DNA of 64,000 bases from positions 36,392 to 100,391 of the IMG/VR virus record IMGVR_UViG_3300020220_004354. One strand, given 5' to 3'. Both the position numbers and the translations under genes were made by a program. Below the pieces are notes generated by a model, which was not told the DNA's origin, made no database searches, and saw only the letters and a program-made list of their open reading frames with translations. Of this stretch, positions 49,911 to 58,095 are shown one piece after another (position 1 is the stretch's first letter; every line of letters begins with the position of its first letter). This stretch comes from a virus.

Positions 49911-50081
49911 TTATACCCTGTATTTTTCACGGTCATTTGCTGGTTTTACCGCTGTAGATGATGGTACTGCAACCTTAGCACTCAAATTGTGCTTCGTTGT
50001 TCGCACGATTTTCGGACGGTTACTTGCTGCAACATGAGTTCGCTCAACACGAATAGTTGCAGATTTTCCACAGCAAGACAT
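49911..50081 (-). CDS. Small protein with N-terminal CCG motif
   Basis: A protein of 56 residues starting MSCCGKSAT, basic and Ala/Lys-rich, without the zinc ribbon of its neighbour. The start at the ATG at 50081 matches the CCG motif of the neighbouring protein. The two may be a duplicated pair in which one lost its zinc ribbon. Confidence 0.6.
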   Translation of the reverse strand: MSCCGKSATIRVERTHVAASNRPKIVRTTKHNLSAKVAVPSSTAVKPANDREKYRV

Positions 50082-50103
50082 ATATTGTGTCTCCAAGCTA
50101 TTT

Positions 50104-50766
50104 TTAGGTTTGGACAAACACCGATGTTGGATTAACTGTATGTGCAAAGTCTTTCCAACGGATCATATAGAGAGATGGCAGTGTCAATGTTTTCATCACC
50201 GGATGTTTCTTCGAGTGCGATACATCGTGGGTGACTGGTCCAACGAGATTATAACCATCATAGGCTATATTCGGCATCCAAATGGGCATATTGTGATCGG
50301 ATGCCAAGACATGTGAAGGTTTCGCCGCTTCGGTTGGGGTCAAGATCTTAGATACGAAAACCTCTTGATCGACGGCTATCCAATCGAAGTTCGGATGTGG
50401 TTTGAAAAACAACAGAGGATAAAATTTCCGTTTGAATGTGGCCGACAACAATTCGGCATCATAGACACACTGATGCCACCATCCGGTGAATTTATTCGAC
50501 ATCGGATTTGACAATAACCCGTCCAGGCTTGTGCATTCTCCGCACTTGGCTTCAATAGAGAATAGAATGTCTCCTTTGACAGGGATAACATCTGCTGTCG
50601 ATTCCCGTTCAATAACCGTTGAATCTCGGCCTTCAACGCGGCGGCGGCGAAATTCGACCCCGGCCCAATCGGTCAACAGGTGAGCAACACGACGTTCGTG
50701 GCTCTTGCTACGGCGGACATTCGAACGTCCGATCCGGGACATTTCTTCAGAAGTTGGTTTTGGCAT
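50104..50766 (-). CDS. Putative PD-(D/E)XK nuclease
   Basis: A protein of 220 residues. The N-terminal 90 residues have the spacing of small PD-(D/E)XK or resolvase-like nucleases: a helical basic HERRVAHLLTDW, then an acidic ADVIPVKGDILFS followed by IEAKCGE, which gives the D ... (E)xK signature (Asp about 67, Glu/Lys about 72-74). The C-terminal half is alpha/beta with no motif. A role in recombination or DNA repair is likely; DNA degradation is also possible. Confidence 0.68.
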   Translation of the reverse strand: MPKPTSEEMSRIGRSNVRRSKSHERRVAHLLTDWAGVEFRRRRVEGRDSTVIERESTADVIPVKGDILFSIEAKCGECTSLDGLLSNPMSNKFTGWWHQCVYDAELLSATFKRKFYPLLFFKPHPNFDWIAVDQEVFVSKILTPTEAAKPSHVLASDHNMPIWMPNIAYDGYNLVGPVTHDVSHSKKHPVMKTLTLPSLYMIRWKDFAHTVNPTSVFVQT

Positions 50767-51536
50767 TATAATCTCGAATTACGTTCAAAAAGCCATTGTA
50801 CAAATCCAAGTCGTGCTTTTTCACCACTTGGAGTTACACTATGGTACGCTGGCGAATGTTGAAAATTGCATAAAAACAATCGATTATACGCAGGCACTAC
50901 CTGATCAATCAGTACCAGATCATGCGGTTGTTTGTCAGGAAAACCACCACCCGGAGTTCGAGTTCGAATTCTGGTATGACGAGTTAGAAAATCCATACGT
51001 CCTTTTGGACTTTCAATTGTAAAAGCGTCTGGGTCGGTGGCCTCATCAACCCTCCATAGCTGTAACACTCCACCGTCTGATAGTCTCCAATTCTTATTGA
51101 AATATGCGATTGCGACCACCGCCCTGATTGTGCTATCAGTATGAATCCAGAACCCATCTGCTTTTGGTCTGTGATAACGAAGTTTTATTTCAGTCCCGGC
51201 AGGAAAATTCAACTTCGCACCAGTAAGATAGCAACAATATCGATGCCATTCATCGTCGAAAAACAGTTCAGATCCAAAGTGAACGCCGGGCTGGGCAAAG
51301 CACACGGACCCATCGTATGGCAAAAGTTCGCCATTTTTAGGAGAACGACGATCCATCTCTTCACTAAATTGCAATGTGTGATGGTGTGCAATTAGTTGGT
51401 CTAATTTGTCGGTCTTGAAGAAATCATCAAGAACGGCATATCTAATAGATGGTTTAGCGAGTATTGATTCGTGGATGTCTTCGACGGCATCGTCGGTTAG
51501 ATAATACGGATTAATCCAGTCATCAAGCACACTCAT
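50766..51536 (-). CDS. 2OG-Fe(II) oxygenase-like protein
   Basis: A protein of 256 residues. The jelly-roll core shows the iron triad pattern: HTD in FWIHTDSTIRAV (about residue 135) and the distal His in AYHSVTPSGEKARLGF (about 230), with the 2OG-binding Arg in the same last segment. Such enzymes hydroxylate proteins, nucleic acids or small molecules. Located among glycosylation genes it may hydroxylate a virion residue that is later glycosylated. Overlaps the nuclease-like gene by one base. Confidence 0.82.
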   Translation of the reverse strand: MSVLDDWINPYYLTDDAVEDIHESILAKPSIRYAVLDDFFKTDKLDQLIAHHHTLQFSEEMDRRSPKNGELLPYDGSVCFAQPGVHFGSELFFDDEWHRYCCYLTGAKLNFPAGTEIKLRYHRPKADGFWIHTDSTIRAVVAIAYFNKNWRLSDGGVLQLWRVDEATDPDAFTIESPKGRMDFLTRHTRIRTRTPGGGFPDKQPHDLVLIDQVVPAYNRLFLCNFQHSPAYHSVTPSGEKARLGFVQWLFERNSRL

Positions 51537-51539
51537 GGT

Positions 51540-52232
51540 CTATTTCCTAAATTTTGCAGCATCTCGCCAATTGGTTATATGCGATTCAATCTTCTGACCA
51601 TCAAAAGTAAGACCTCGCATATAATCGAGATCTTTTTGATAATCTGGACGTGTGCGTTTATAATGCCACCCCACATGTTGCTCTGGATAATTATCAGCAA
51701 GCTCCAAGTCCGCCGACCCAGCAGCCCCGTGATACAGAAACATGTGTGCGATGGGCTGCCCCATATGAATCATAAATTCCCCTGGTTGATTCAGGAGATA
51801 CACCAAGCCGAAATTACCGACATTCCACCATGCTTCAATGCAAGCCTCCATACATGAATAGGGCATCGATCGCTCATTCGGAATGCCCTTGATATAAACA
51901 AAATCTCCCGGATCATCGGTCACTGGCACAAATTTGGCCTGAATAGTGAACGACCCGAAAGCGGCATGTGCGTCAACTTCATAATGTGATGATTTCTCTA
52001 CGGCTTCGACTTTGGCCGGAGCTTGAATATCACCATTCCATCTGACAAGAAATGTGCCTGGAGAACGAATATAGAAGCCAAGACTGTTTGCCATAGAAAG
52101 CGGAAGGCAATGCTTGGCGTGGTCTTTAGTTCTGTTGTTGTCCTCCCACCAATCACGAAGTTTTTTCGCTGGCATTGGAGCCAGCGATTTATCGTAGTTT
52201 GGTGCCAAATGCAATCGTATACGATGGCCCAT
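51540..52232 (-). CDS. Hypothetical protein, DUF6065-like
   Basis: A protein of 230 residues with a conserved-looking CLPLSMANSLGFYIRSP segment (about residues 42-58), a glycine-rich WNGD region and an aromatic C-terminal part. The start of that segment resembles the DUF6065 family; I am not sure. It overlaps the following gene by one base. Confidence 0.65.
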   Translation of the reverse strand: MGHRIRLHLAPNYDKSLAPMPAKKLRDWWEDNNRTKDHAKHCLPLSMANSLGFYIRSPGTFLVRWNGDIQAPAKVEAVEKSSHYEVDAHAAFGSFTIQAKFVPVTDDPGDFVYIKGIPNERSMPYSCMEACIEAWWNVGNFGLVYLLNQPGEFMIHMGQPIAHMFLYHGAAGSADLELADNYPEQHVGWHYKRTRPDYQKDLDYMRGLTFDGQKIESHITNWRDAAKFRK

Positions 52233-52507
52233 TATGCAGAATTTACCTGAGATTGGTTATACGTGACGATGCAGGTCTGATCCATGTGATGCAAAACGAA
52301 ATCCGAAGCTGCTTCAGCTTCTAAATACGCCTTCACCGTTGGATAGCTCGCAGACGCCGGAATCGCGGCGTCTGGAATAACCAATATGTCTTGGCCAGTG
52401 TTTTTCAGTTGATTGATGGTAGTATTCGGACTACCTTTGTCGATACGTTGGCCGTTTTGATCAACTGTGAAAACACCGACGCGAGCTACGTGTACTGCTA
52501 TTGCCAT
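52232..52507 (-). CDS. Small hypothetical protein
   Basis: A protein of 91 residues, mildly acidic, beta-rich with a C-terminal helix-like stretch (KAYLEAEAASDFVL). No known family. One base overlap with the DUF6065-like gene and 13 bases from the sulfotransferase gene. Confidence 0.68.
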   Translation of the reverse strand: MAIAVHVARVGVFTVDQNGQRIDKGSPNTTINQLKNTGQDILVIPDAAIPASASYPTVKAYLEAEAASDFVLHHMDQTCIVTYNQSQVNSA

Positions 52508-52520
52508 AGTAGGTTCTCCA

Positions 52521-53336
52521 CTAATTATCTACGATCAGATGGTCCAAATTCAGTCGTTGAAGTTCACGCACCAACTCATTGTAATTTTTCACCCGTGCCC
52601 TCATACTGTCGGGATTTTGCTTTGATAACTTAGTAGTCAATGGGGCACGTTCACCGATCAACCATGGGATCAAACGACTTACCGGAGTAATATCGTCCTT
52701 AAAATCTTCATATTTCAATCTACGTTTCTCAAGACCAAGTTCTGTGACTTTCTTGACTAAGTATCGTTTCTCCATCATAATTCTTCGAAGATTTTTCTCT
52801 AACGATTCGATTGGAACCTTGACCTGAGCAGTTTTAATATCACCATCCCAACAAGTCGGTTGGTAAGTCTTTTGGACGATAAGATCAGAGATATATTGCA
52901 TTACAGTATTGTATCTGAATACAAGAATGACTTTAATTTTGTGATCGACCAAATATTGCCAAAAAACTGGTTCACTCTTCAAGGCCATCAATTGATGTGC
53001 CATAATCTTGAAACCAGCGGCTTTGGGTGCCTCTTTCCGACTCAACACCCATTTTTCTGGAGGAGGCTTTCTATCGAACAAGAGGCGTAAGGCACGCGGC
53101 AAATTCGTTTGCACCATCGCTTCTGGTAATAGACATTTTGAACCCTTGATCGGCTTCATGTGGTGCGAATGACCAAGCGGATTTATTGGTTCGACGAGAG
53201 CACGTATACTTGGATGGCTCGACAGCAACGAACACACCAGGGTAGATCCCGTTCGAGGTTGCGAGAGAATTACGAACGGTATGGGAACCTGATCAGGCTC
53301 ATGATAATCTGGAGAAAGGTGGGATGAGATTAGCAT
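52521..53336 (-). CDS. Sulfotransferase-family protein
   Basis: A protein of about 271 residues. PFVILSQPRTGSTLVCSLL (about residues 19-37) is the PAPS 5'-phosphosulfate loop, and KVILVFRYNTVMQYISDLI the 3'-phosphate region. It is diverged from the other sulfotransferase at 44034. The start is placed at the ATG at 53336; one 21 codons upstream is possible and overlaps the exonuclease gene more. Confidence 0.87.
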   Translation of the reverse strand: MLISSHLSPDYHEPDQVPIPFVILSQPRTGSTLVCSLLSSHPSIRALVEPINPLGHSHHMKPIKGSKCLLPEAMVQTNLPRALRLLFDRKPPPEKWVLSRKEAPKAAGFKIMAHQLMALKSEPVFWQYLVDHKIKVILVFRYNTVMQYISDLIVQKTYQPTCWDGDIKTAQVKVPIESLEKNLRRIMMEKRYLVKKVTELGLEKRRLKYEDFKDDITPVSRLIPWLIGERAPLTTKLSKQNPDSMRARVKNYNELVRELQRLNLDHLIVDN

Positions 53337-54138
53337 ATTCGGAATCCAACCCCAGCAATTTATGTTTCCTAACCAATTCTGAGATCTTGGATTTATCAAA
53401 CGTCACAGGCTCCGCCATGACTCTCTGTATATATAATTTGTTCGCGAGCAGACGCGGACACAAAGAAAGATCTGTCAATAACAAATTTCGGTGGTAACGA
53501 TCTCTACCCTTTAAATCCAGGAATTCTTGTAGATGTAGTGGATTTTCAAGCAGCATGGTGCCCTTCTTAGGGCCAATCCCATGATACCCTTCAATCGAGT
53601 CCGCTTTATCCCCTACAATTGACTTCATCAAAGCAGGATGATGTGCTGGAATCTCCGCAAATTCCATCTTCTTAGGATCGAAGACGGAAGCACTGCTATA
53701 GAGAAAAGGGATTTGCAGTAAATCACTGTCTGTCGATATGATCACTGATTTACATGGATGCAATATAGTCGTTGCTGCATAAATCAGGTCGTCCGCCTCC
53801 ATCTGCTTTCGAGAATACTGTCGGACATTCAAAACCGAGAATAATTCCATCGCGGCCATCGTGGTGGTCGCAAGATCTTGAGAAATATCTTCGACATATT
53901 GGCTTACCGATCGATCTTTGTAAGTCTTCAACGCAGCTCGTCGCCATACTGTATCTCTGGGAGCATCCCAAAAGACGTGGACAGATGATGGATTATGAGT
54001 TCGCATCCAATTCGTGAACTGACGCAATAATATCACTATATAATGGTATTTCACTTCGTGCTGACGATCAGCACGAACTGCATAAATTGCTCGATAGAGC
54101 ACATTTCGAGCGTCAACCAATAATGCGAGTCTATCCAT
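53299..54138 (-). CDS. 5'-3' exonuclease (FEN / T4 RNase H-like)
   Basis: A protein of 279 residues starting MDRLALLVDARN. The FEN nuclease features are present: LVDARNVLYRAIYA at the start, KTYKDRSVSQ in the middle, the acidic cluster MEADDLIYAA and then STDSDLLQIP, and a helix-hairpin-helix-like GDKADSIEGYHGIGPKKG. It removes primers and 5' flaps. Preceded by a strong hairpin (54154-54184) that separates it from the single-strand-binding gene. Confidence 0.88.
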   Translation of the reverse strand: MDRLALLVDARNVLYRAIYAVRADRQHEVKYHYIVILLRQFTNWMRTHNPSSVHVFWDAPRDTVWRRAALKTYKDRSVSQYVEDISQDLATTTMAAMELFSVLNVRQYSRKQMEADDLIYAATTILHPCKSVIISTDSDLLQIPFLYSSASVFDPKKMEFAEIPAHHPALMKSIVGDKADSIEGYHGIGPKKGTMLLENPLHLQEFLDLKGRDRYHRNLLLTDLSLCPRLLANKLYIQRVMAEPVTFDKSKISELVRKHKLLGLDSEYANLIPPFSRLS

Positions 54139-54153
54139 AATTACTCTATATAC

Positions 54154-54184
54154 GGTCGGGGGAGACGTAATGTCTCCCCCGACC
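54154..54184 (-). terminator. Strong hairpin downstream of single-strand-binding gene
   Basis: A perfect 13-bp stem (GGTCGGGGGAGAC and its complement) with loop GTAAT, 20 bases after the stop of the gp32-like gene and before the exonuclease start. It is followed by AT-rich bases without a T run. Likely a terminator or mRNA-stabilising hairpin controlling the abundant single-strand-binding protein. Confidence 0.75.
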
Positions 54185-54203
54185 TCACCAACACCAATCG
54201 ACA

Positions 54204-55352
54204 TTAGTCGTCTAACTGGTTCAGAAGTGCGTCGATATCTTCTCCGCCGATGTCATCATCATTATTGGCAGGAGTAGAATCTTCTGAAGAACTATCGAGC
54301 TGAGCCTCATCGCCGAAAGCATCGCCCATCTGCGATGCGATATCATCGTCATCATCGCCCGGCGACGGAGCGGGCTGCTCTGTGGTTTTCTTCGTTTCCG
54401 TTCGGGATTGAACGGGTTTGGACGACTTCTGCGTCGCAGCCGCCGCAGGCTTCCCAGCGGGCTTCTCAACCTTTTTTGCTGGTGCGGCCTGAGTGGTCGC
54501 AGCCGGTGCTTCAGGTTCGGTTTCATCAGCATCGAATCCGCCGCCAACTTCAGCGTCATCATCGTCGCCGCTGATCATGGTATTAGCGAGACGAGCAATC
54601 TTACCCGGATCTGGCGTCTCCACCTTGGTGAAAAGGTCGATTCTAAGTTGCAACAACTGCTCGATCTTCTTCTTGTTAGGCGTCCGATCTTCGTTCATGA
54701 TCATCGGCACAGGAGTGCCGTTGTTCTTTATGAAGCCAGAGGTCTTATAACCGTTGGTACGACCGTCCTTCGTGACAACCAACTCGAAGCAGAAAGCAGA
54801 GTTCTCGTCGAAAAAGACACCGTAAGCTTCTGGATCTTCCGCGTCACCCTTGTCATCCTTCATCAGGGTGGCCATCCATTTGTCCAGACAGGTCTTGGGA
54901 GCGTTGTAGAACTTGACCTTTCCACGAAGGTCTTCCGGATTGCCCTTCCACTGGGTGAAGAAGATATTCACCATGTAGTTGGTATTGGGCATCCATTGCT
55001 TACCGATCTCCTTCTTGCGTTCCTCGCCAAGCTTCTTTTCCTTGCACTCTTTGTACAAGTCAAATCCATATTGGCAGATTTCGCAATCAGAACCGTCCCA
55101 GATTCGTGGGCAGGCATGTGGACGATCGTTGATCCAGTGATTGCCATGGGTCAGGAAGAAGTTGTCCATCGATCTGGTGGCAGTACCAGATTTGAGGACA
55201 TCACCTTGCTTAATCGGAGGAAGGACGAAGAACCTGTATTTGATCTCGGTTCCTTCCTTGGCCTTTTCAGGCTTGAATTCGTCAGGGTCAGTGAACTTGC
55301 CACTGACAGCCTTCTTGATGTTCTTACGGATTGCGTCAATATCGTACGGCAT
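54204..55352 (-). CDS. Single-stranded DNA-binding protein, gp32-like
   Basis: A protein of 382 residues. The basic N-terminus and the core with a Cys/His zinc cluster (HACPRIWDGSDCEICQYG, about residues 80-97) and the GNPEDLRGKVKFYNAPKT segment follow T4 gp32. The C-terminal 130 residues are a low-complexity Ala/Lys/Asp linker ending in the acidic, hydrophobic tip EDIDALLNQLDD that recruits partner proteins. It coats single-stranded DNA for replication and recombination. ATG preceded by AGGAGA. Confidence 0.93.
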   Translation of the reverse strand: MPYDIDAIRKNIKKAVSGKFTDPDEFKPEKAKEGTEIKYRFFVLPPIKQGDVLKSGTATRSMDNFFLTHGNHWINDRPHACPRIWDGSDCEICQYGFDLYKECKEKKLGEERKKEIGKQWMPNTNYMVNIFFTQWKGNPEDLRGKVKFYNAPKTCLDKWMATLMKDDKGDAEDPEAYGVFFDENSAFCFELVVTKDGRTNGYKTSGFIKNNGTPVPMIMNEDRTPNKKKIEQLLQLRIDLFTKVETPDPGKIARLANTMISGDDDDAEVGGGFDADETEPEAPAATTQAAPAKKVEKPAGKPAAAATQKSSKPVQSRTETKKTTEQPAPSPGDDDDDIASQMGDAFGDEAQLDSSSEDSTPANNDDDIGGEDIDALLNQLDD

Positions 55353-55373
55353 GAGTTTCTTTCTCCTTGTGTG

Positions 55374-55397
55374 ATCTGGCGTAGTGACCTATGGTCG
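55374..55397. repeat. 24-base repeat copy A (upstream of the gp32-like gene)
   Basis: ATCTGGCGTAGTGACCTATG and the following four bases match 56043-56066 at 22 of 24 positions. This copy is in the gap upstream of the gp32-like gene, 22 bases before its start codon. The gap (55353-55438) has no gene. Confidence 0.5.
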
Positions 55398-55438
55398 TAG
55401 TGCCAAACACTGTTTGTGAAGTTAGGAAGAGCTAGGTA

Positions 55439-55981
55439 TTAGCCCTTTTCGTATTCCTGTCGTTTGAAGCCCACGACAGACCGGGCAACGTCAATCTTGG
55501 CCTTGAGTGCCTCAAGCATGTGATATAGTTTGCCAGCTTGCATTTGCAATTTCTGGTACTCTAAATCTGCTTTGGCTAAATCTGCGTCTTTCTCGACTAT
55601 TTTCTTTATCACCTCCACTGTTGGTTTAAGGTTACGGTCTGCGAATTCCTGCTGCACACGCTCCATCGCTGTCCCATAACGCATCTTGAGTCTGCGTTCT
55701 GCGACAGCAACACCCATCCTGACTTCAGAGTATACCGATGCCCAAAAAGCATATTGGGCCGGGAAATCTAGCATCTGTTGTTCGAGAATTTCGTAATCGA
55801 GATCAAGGTCTGGTAGAAGATCGACTTCAAGCTCTTTTTGCCGGTATTTGCCGGTGGAAGGATCTTTACCTTCAGTGACTTGTAATTTGACCTTGAATTT
55901 GAATAGTGTAGTCCCCCGCAATTCTGGGGCTACAGTCATTAAATTTTCTTCTATCCATGAAGGTAATTTCTTATCTGTCAT
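55439..55981 (-). CDS. UvsY-like recombination mediator (putative)
   Basis: A protein of 180 residues starting MTDKKLPSW. The second half has the alternating helical pattern of UvsY (LAKADLEYQKLQMQAGKLY, then AKIDVARSVVGFKRQ), consistent with the small protein that loads the recombinase on single-strand-binding-coated DNA. It lies directly between the gp32-like gene and the 131-residue gene, near RecA, supporting the call. No catalytic motif. Confidence is moderate because the match is by pattern. Confidence 0.6.
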   Translation of the reverse strand: MTDKKLPSWIEENLMTVAPELRGTTLFKFKVKLQVTEGKDPSTGKYRQKELEVDLLPDLDLDYEILEQQMLDFPAQYAFWASVYSEVRMGVAVAERRLKMRYGTAMERVQQEFADRNLKPTVEVIKKIVEKDADLAKADLEYQKLQMQAGKLYHMLEALKAKIDVARSVVGFKRQEYEKG

Positions 55982-56363
55982 GTGGTTTCCATGATTCTGC
56001 ATTAAACCCGTTTGGCATTGTGACCGGTGGTCTAGTTGCCATATCTGGCGTAATGACCGATGGTCGATCTACCGTATCTGGGTCTGGTTGCCAGGCTTCC
56101 TTATCGAAGCCCGTTTTCGGTGTCGCTGTCCTTCCTAATACACGACCTGCTAATTCGGCTTGATGGGCATTGCCCAAAGGTAGCCACGCAGATCGGGAAA
56201 AGGTTGTCTGGACGTTTAATGTTTGCGTCGAACGTGGTTTAGGAGGACGTTGTTTTCGTTTCGCCTGTTTCGCTAATTGACGCTTTTCACGCTTCAGCCG
56301 GTTTTCCCGTTTCTTGGCCTTCGATCGCTGTCGTTGGAGTTGCTTGTCGCGTTTTTTGGACAC
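55971..56363 (-). CDS. Basic protein with three FxxxxWxP-type repeats
   Basis: A protein of about 130 residues. The start is uncertain: a GTG at 56363 with GGA before it is preferred. The N-terminal half is a run of Lys/Arg (nucleic-acid binding). The C-terminal half has three short repeats: FSRSAWLPLG, FDKEAWQPDPD and FNAESWKPHD. It overlaps the polymerase-like gene by about 77 bases and the UvsY-like gene by 11. A partner-binding role through the repeats is a guess. Confidence 0.65.
   Translation of the reverse strand: MSKKRDKQLQRQRSKAKKRENRLKREKRQLAKQAKRKQRPPKPRSTQTLNVQTTFSRSAWLPLGNAHQAELAGRVLGRTATPKTGFDKEAWQPDPDTVDRPSVITPDMATRPPVTMPNGFNAESWKPHDR
56043..56066. repeat. 24-base repeat copy B (inside gene 55971-56363)
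   Basis: Matches 55374-55397 at 22 of 24 bases. Here it is in the coding part of the basic protein gene, where it encodes part of the Pro/Asp-rich segment. See copy A. Confidence 0.5.
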
Positions 56364-57594
56364 GTTCAATTCCAGACGCTCGATGAGTCTCTAATAATTG
56401 CCATTTCTTCCAACGCTTTCCAATACTCACTCTGACTGGAAACAATGGGTCATCTGCTAATAATCCCGAAAACGGATGCATCATTATCGGTGCTACAGTA
56501 TCTATCGTAGCCCGTATCACAGCCGAATCATTTGGAACCGACATAATAATAGAGTCATGAATCTCGACCAAAATATATGACCCAAGACGCTCCCAAATCC
56601 TTCTAATAGCAGCGTGCATTGCATGGGCGACTGATCCTTGCATAGCTCCATTCAACACTGCCAATGCATTTTTCGCACGAGAAACCTTAAACCTACGATG
56701 TAATAATGTTTCAAGGAATCCATCAGATTTACGAGTGATATTATAACATTTCAGTATCCATTCACCCAATTGCTGATAAATGACAAATGCATCGCTTTCA
56801 ATGTCCATCGAGTTTATAGAACGCAGCAGATACTTTTTACATTCCTCTCTGTCTATCTCCCCGGCTCTGTGCTTCTGGAAGAACCCGACCATTTCAGTGT
56901 ACGGGTCAGAGGATTCGAAACTTTTAGTTAATAATGGGTCCCCAGATAATAATGACGCAGCACGAATATCAGCCGAAATCCAGTCAAAATGCAGCAGCAC
57001 ACTATTCATTGATGCATCAACTGTTCGGACATAGTGGTCTTCATGAAATCCTTGAATATTGAATCCAGTAGTCTTGCTACGACCAGAGAATGTAATCATA
57101 GACCATTCTGGTCTAAATAATTCGTCATTAATAAAAAGGCCACGATTTTCCAAATCTTGGTAAACTACGGCAGCATTAGATATTAATTTCTGGTATTCAT
57201 AGTGATGGCCCGATGCCATTCGTTCTAGAATCTTTCGCAACAGCAAATTGTCTTTTGATTGACTGTTGGTCGGACGAATCGGATTAGCCGGATTATCGAT
57301 GTGAACATCATACACATTATACTGTCGAGAATCTAATGGCAGACCATACGTATGCAGGAGCTTTTTGAAGTTAGAAGCTATGATCGTGTGGCCACGATCA
57401 TTCGATGTTATAAGAAACTCGCGGATTTTGGCTATAGTCTCATTGATAGTGCGAATTTTCTTACCAGCACCGGGGCGGAATAGATCATAAACAGTAATCT
57501 TGTCGCCAATACGTATGCCCGCACATCGCGGCTTACCGGACGTGGGATCAAACAATGTGTAAAAATAGATAGTGCTCACATCCTCAAAACACAC
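56287..57594 (-). CDS. Family A DNA polymerase-like protein, diverged
   Basis: A protein of 435 residues that corresponds only to the polymerase part of PolA. GRSKTTGFNIQGF (about residues 175-187) and the motif-A-like DWISADIRAASLLSGDPLL (203-221) match, with Asp instead of Glu after the Ser-Ala; the motif-C-like VEIHDSIIM (about 348-356) keeps His-Asp but has Ser for Glu. The finger motif B with the R-K-Y-G residues is not recognisable, though a QGSVAHAMHAAI helix follows. There is no 3'-5' exonuclease domain. It may be an accessory or diverged polymerase. Confidence 0.78.
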   Translation of the reverse strand: MCFEDVSTIYFYTLFDPTSGKPRCAGIRIGDKITVYDLFRPGAGKKIRTINETIAKIREFLITSNDRGHTIIASNFKKLLHTYGLPLDSRQYNVYDVHIDNPANPIRPTNSQSKDNLLLRKILERMASGHHYEYQKLISNAAVVYQDLENRGLFINDELFRPEWSMITFSGRSKTTGFNIQGFHEDHYVRTVDASMNSVLLHFDWISADIRAASLLSGDPLLTKSFESSDPYTEMVGFFQKHRAGEIDREECKKYLLRSINSMDIESDAFVIYQQLGEWILKCYNITRKSDGFLETLLHRRFKVSRAKNALAVLNGAMQGSVAHAMHAAIRRIWERLGSYILVEIHDSIIMSVPNDSAVIRATIDTVAPIMMHPFSGLLADDPLFPVRVSIGKRWKKWQLLETHRASGIERVQKTRQATPTTAIEGQETGKPAEA

Positions 57595-57617
57595 CGCCTC
57601 TGCATTAATTAAACAAT

Positions 57618-58094
57618 CTAATTCGATTCGGGCGGATGATTAGATTCGGTCGGCTGATTAGACACCGATTCACGGACCGCCTGTTGCATTTCAGACGATG
57701 ATACTTGGAAATGTTTCCGCTTAGGATCGTGCCGTCCGCCACGCTGCAATTTAGCTTTCATCTCATCAACTTCTCCGGGCTGTCGGTATTCAGCGTACGG
57801 ATCGTCTTGCGTGAGATGAAATATGTTCATATCTCGGCGTGCACCGTCTTTGTCAAGATAACCGTTCCCACGGACATAACCGATAACGTTCGAATTTTTC
57901 ATCGACCGTTCACAATTAATACCATTACATCGAGGACAGGTCATAGCCTCTAGTAATTCTTCTTGGGTCGGATTTATTGAATGAGATGTTTCAAATAATA
58001 CCAACTCATCATATTCTTCAGATGTGAGATCTCGCTTGAGCCGATCTAATGCGGCTTTCTCGCAATCGGCACAAGCGTAATCATATAACGGCAT
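57618..58094 (-). CDS. FmdB-type zinc-ribbon protein
   Basis: A protein of 158 residues. It starts MPLYDYACADC and the second Cys pair (CPRCNG) is about 50 residues later, as in FmdB / CxxC zinc-ribbon regulators, with an extended, mostly helical and charged C-terminus ending in low-complexity Asn/Pro/Glu. The family is often regulatory but undefined. Its start overlaps the end region of the GroES-like gene by position only (one base gap). Confidence 0.72.
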   Translation of the reverse strand: MPLYDYACADCEKAALDRLKRDLTSEEYDELVLFETSHSINPTQEELLEAMTCPRCNGINCERSMKNSNVIGYVRGNGYLDKDGARRDMNIFHLTQDDPYAEYRQPGEVDEMKAKLQRGGRHDPKRKHFQVSSSEMQQAVRESVSNQPTESNHPPESN

Positions 58095-58095
58095 G

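Noticed and set aside
54408-55400. Plus-strand open frame of 330 codons
   Set aside because: Opposite the gp32-like gene, whose family features are clear; no start signals on the plus strand.
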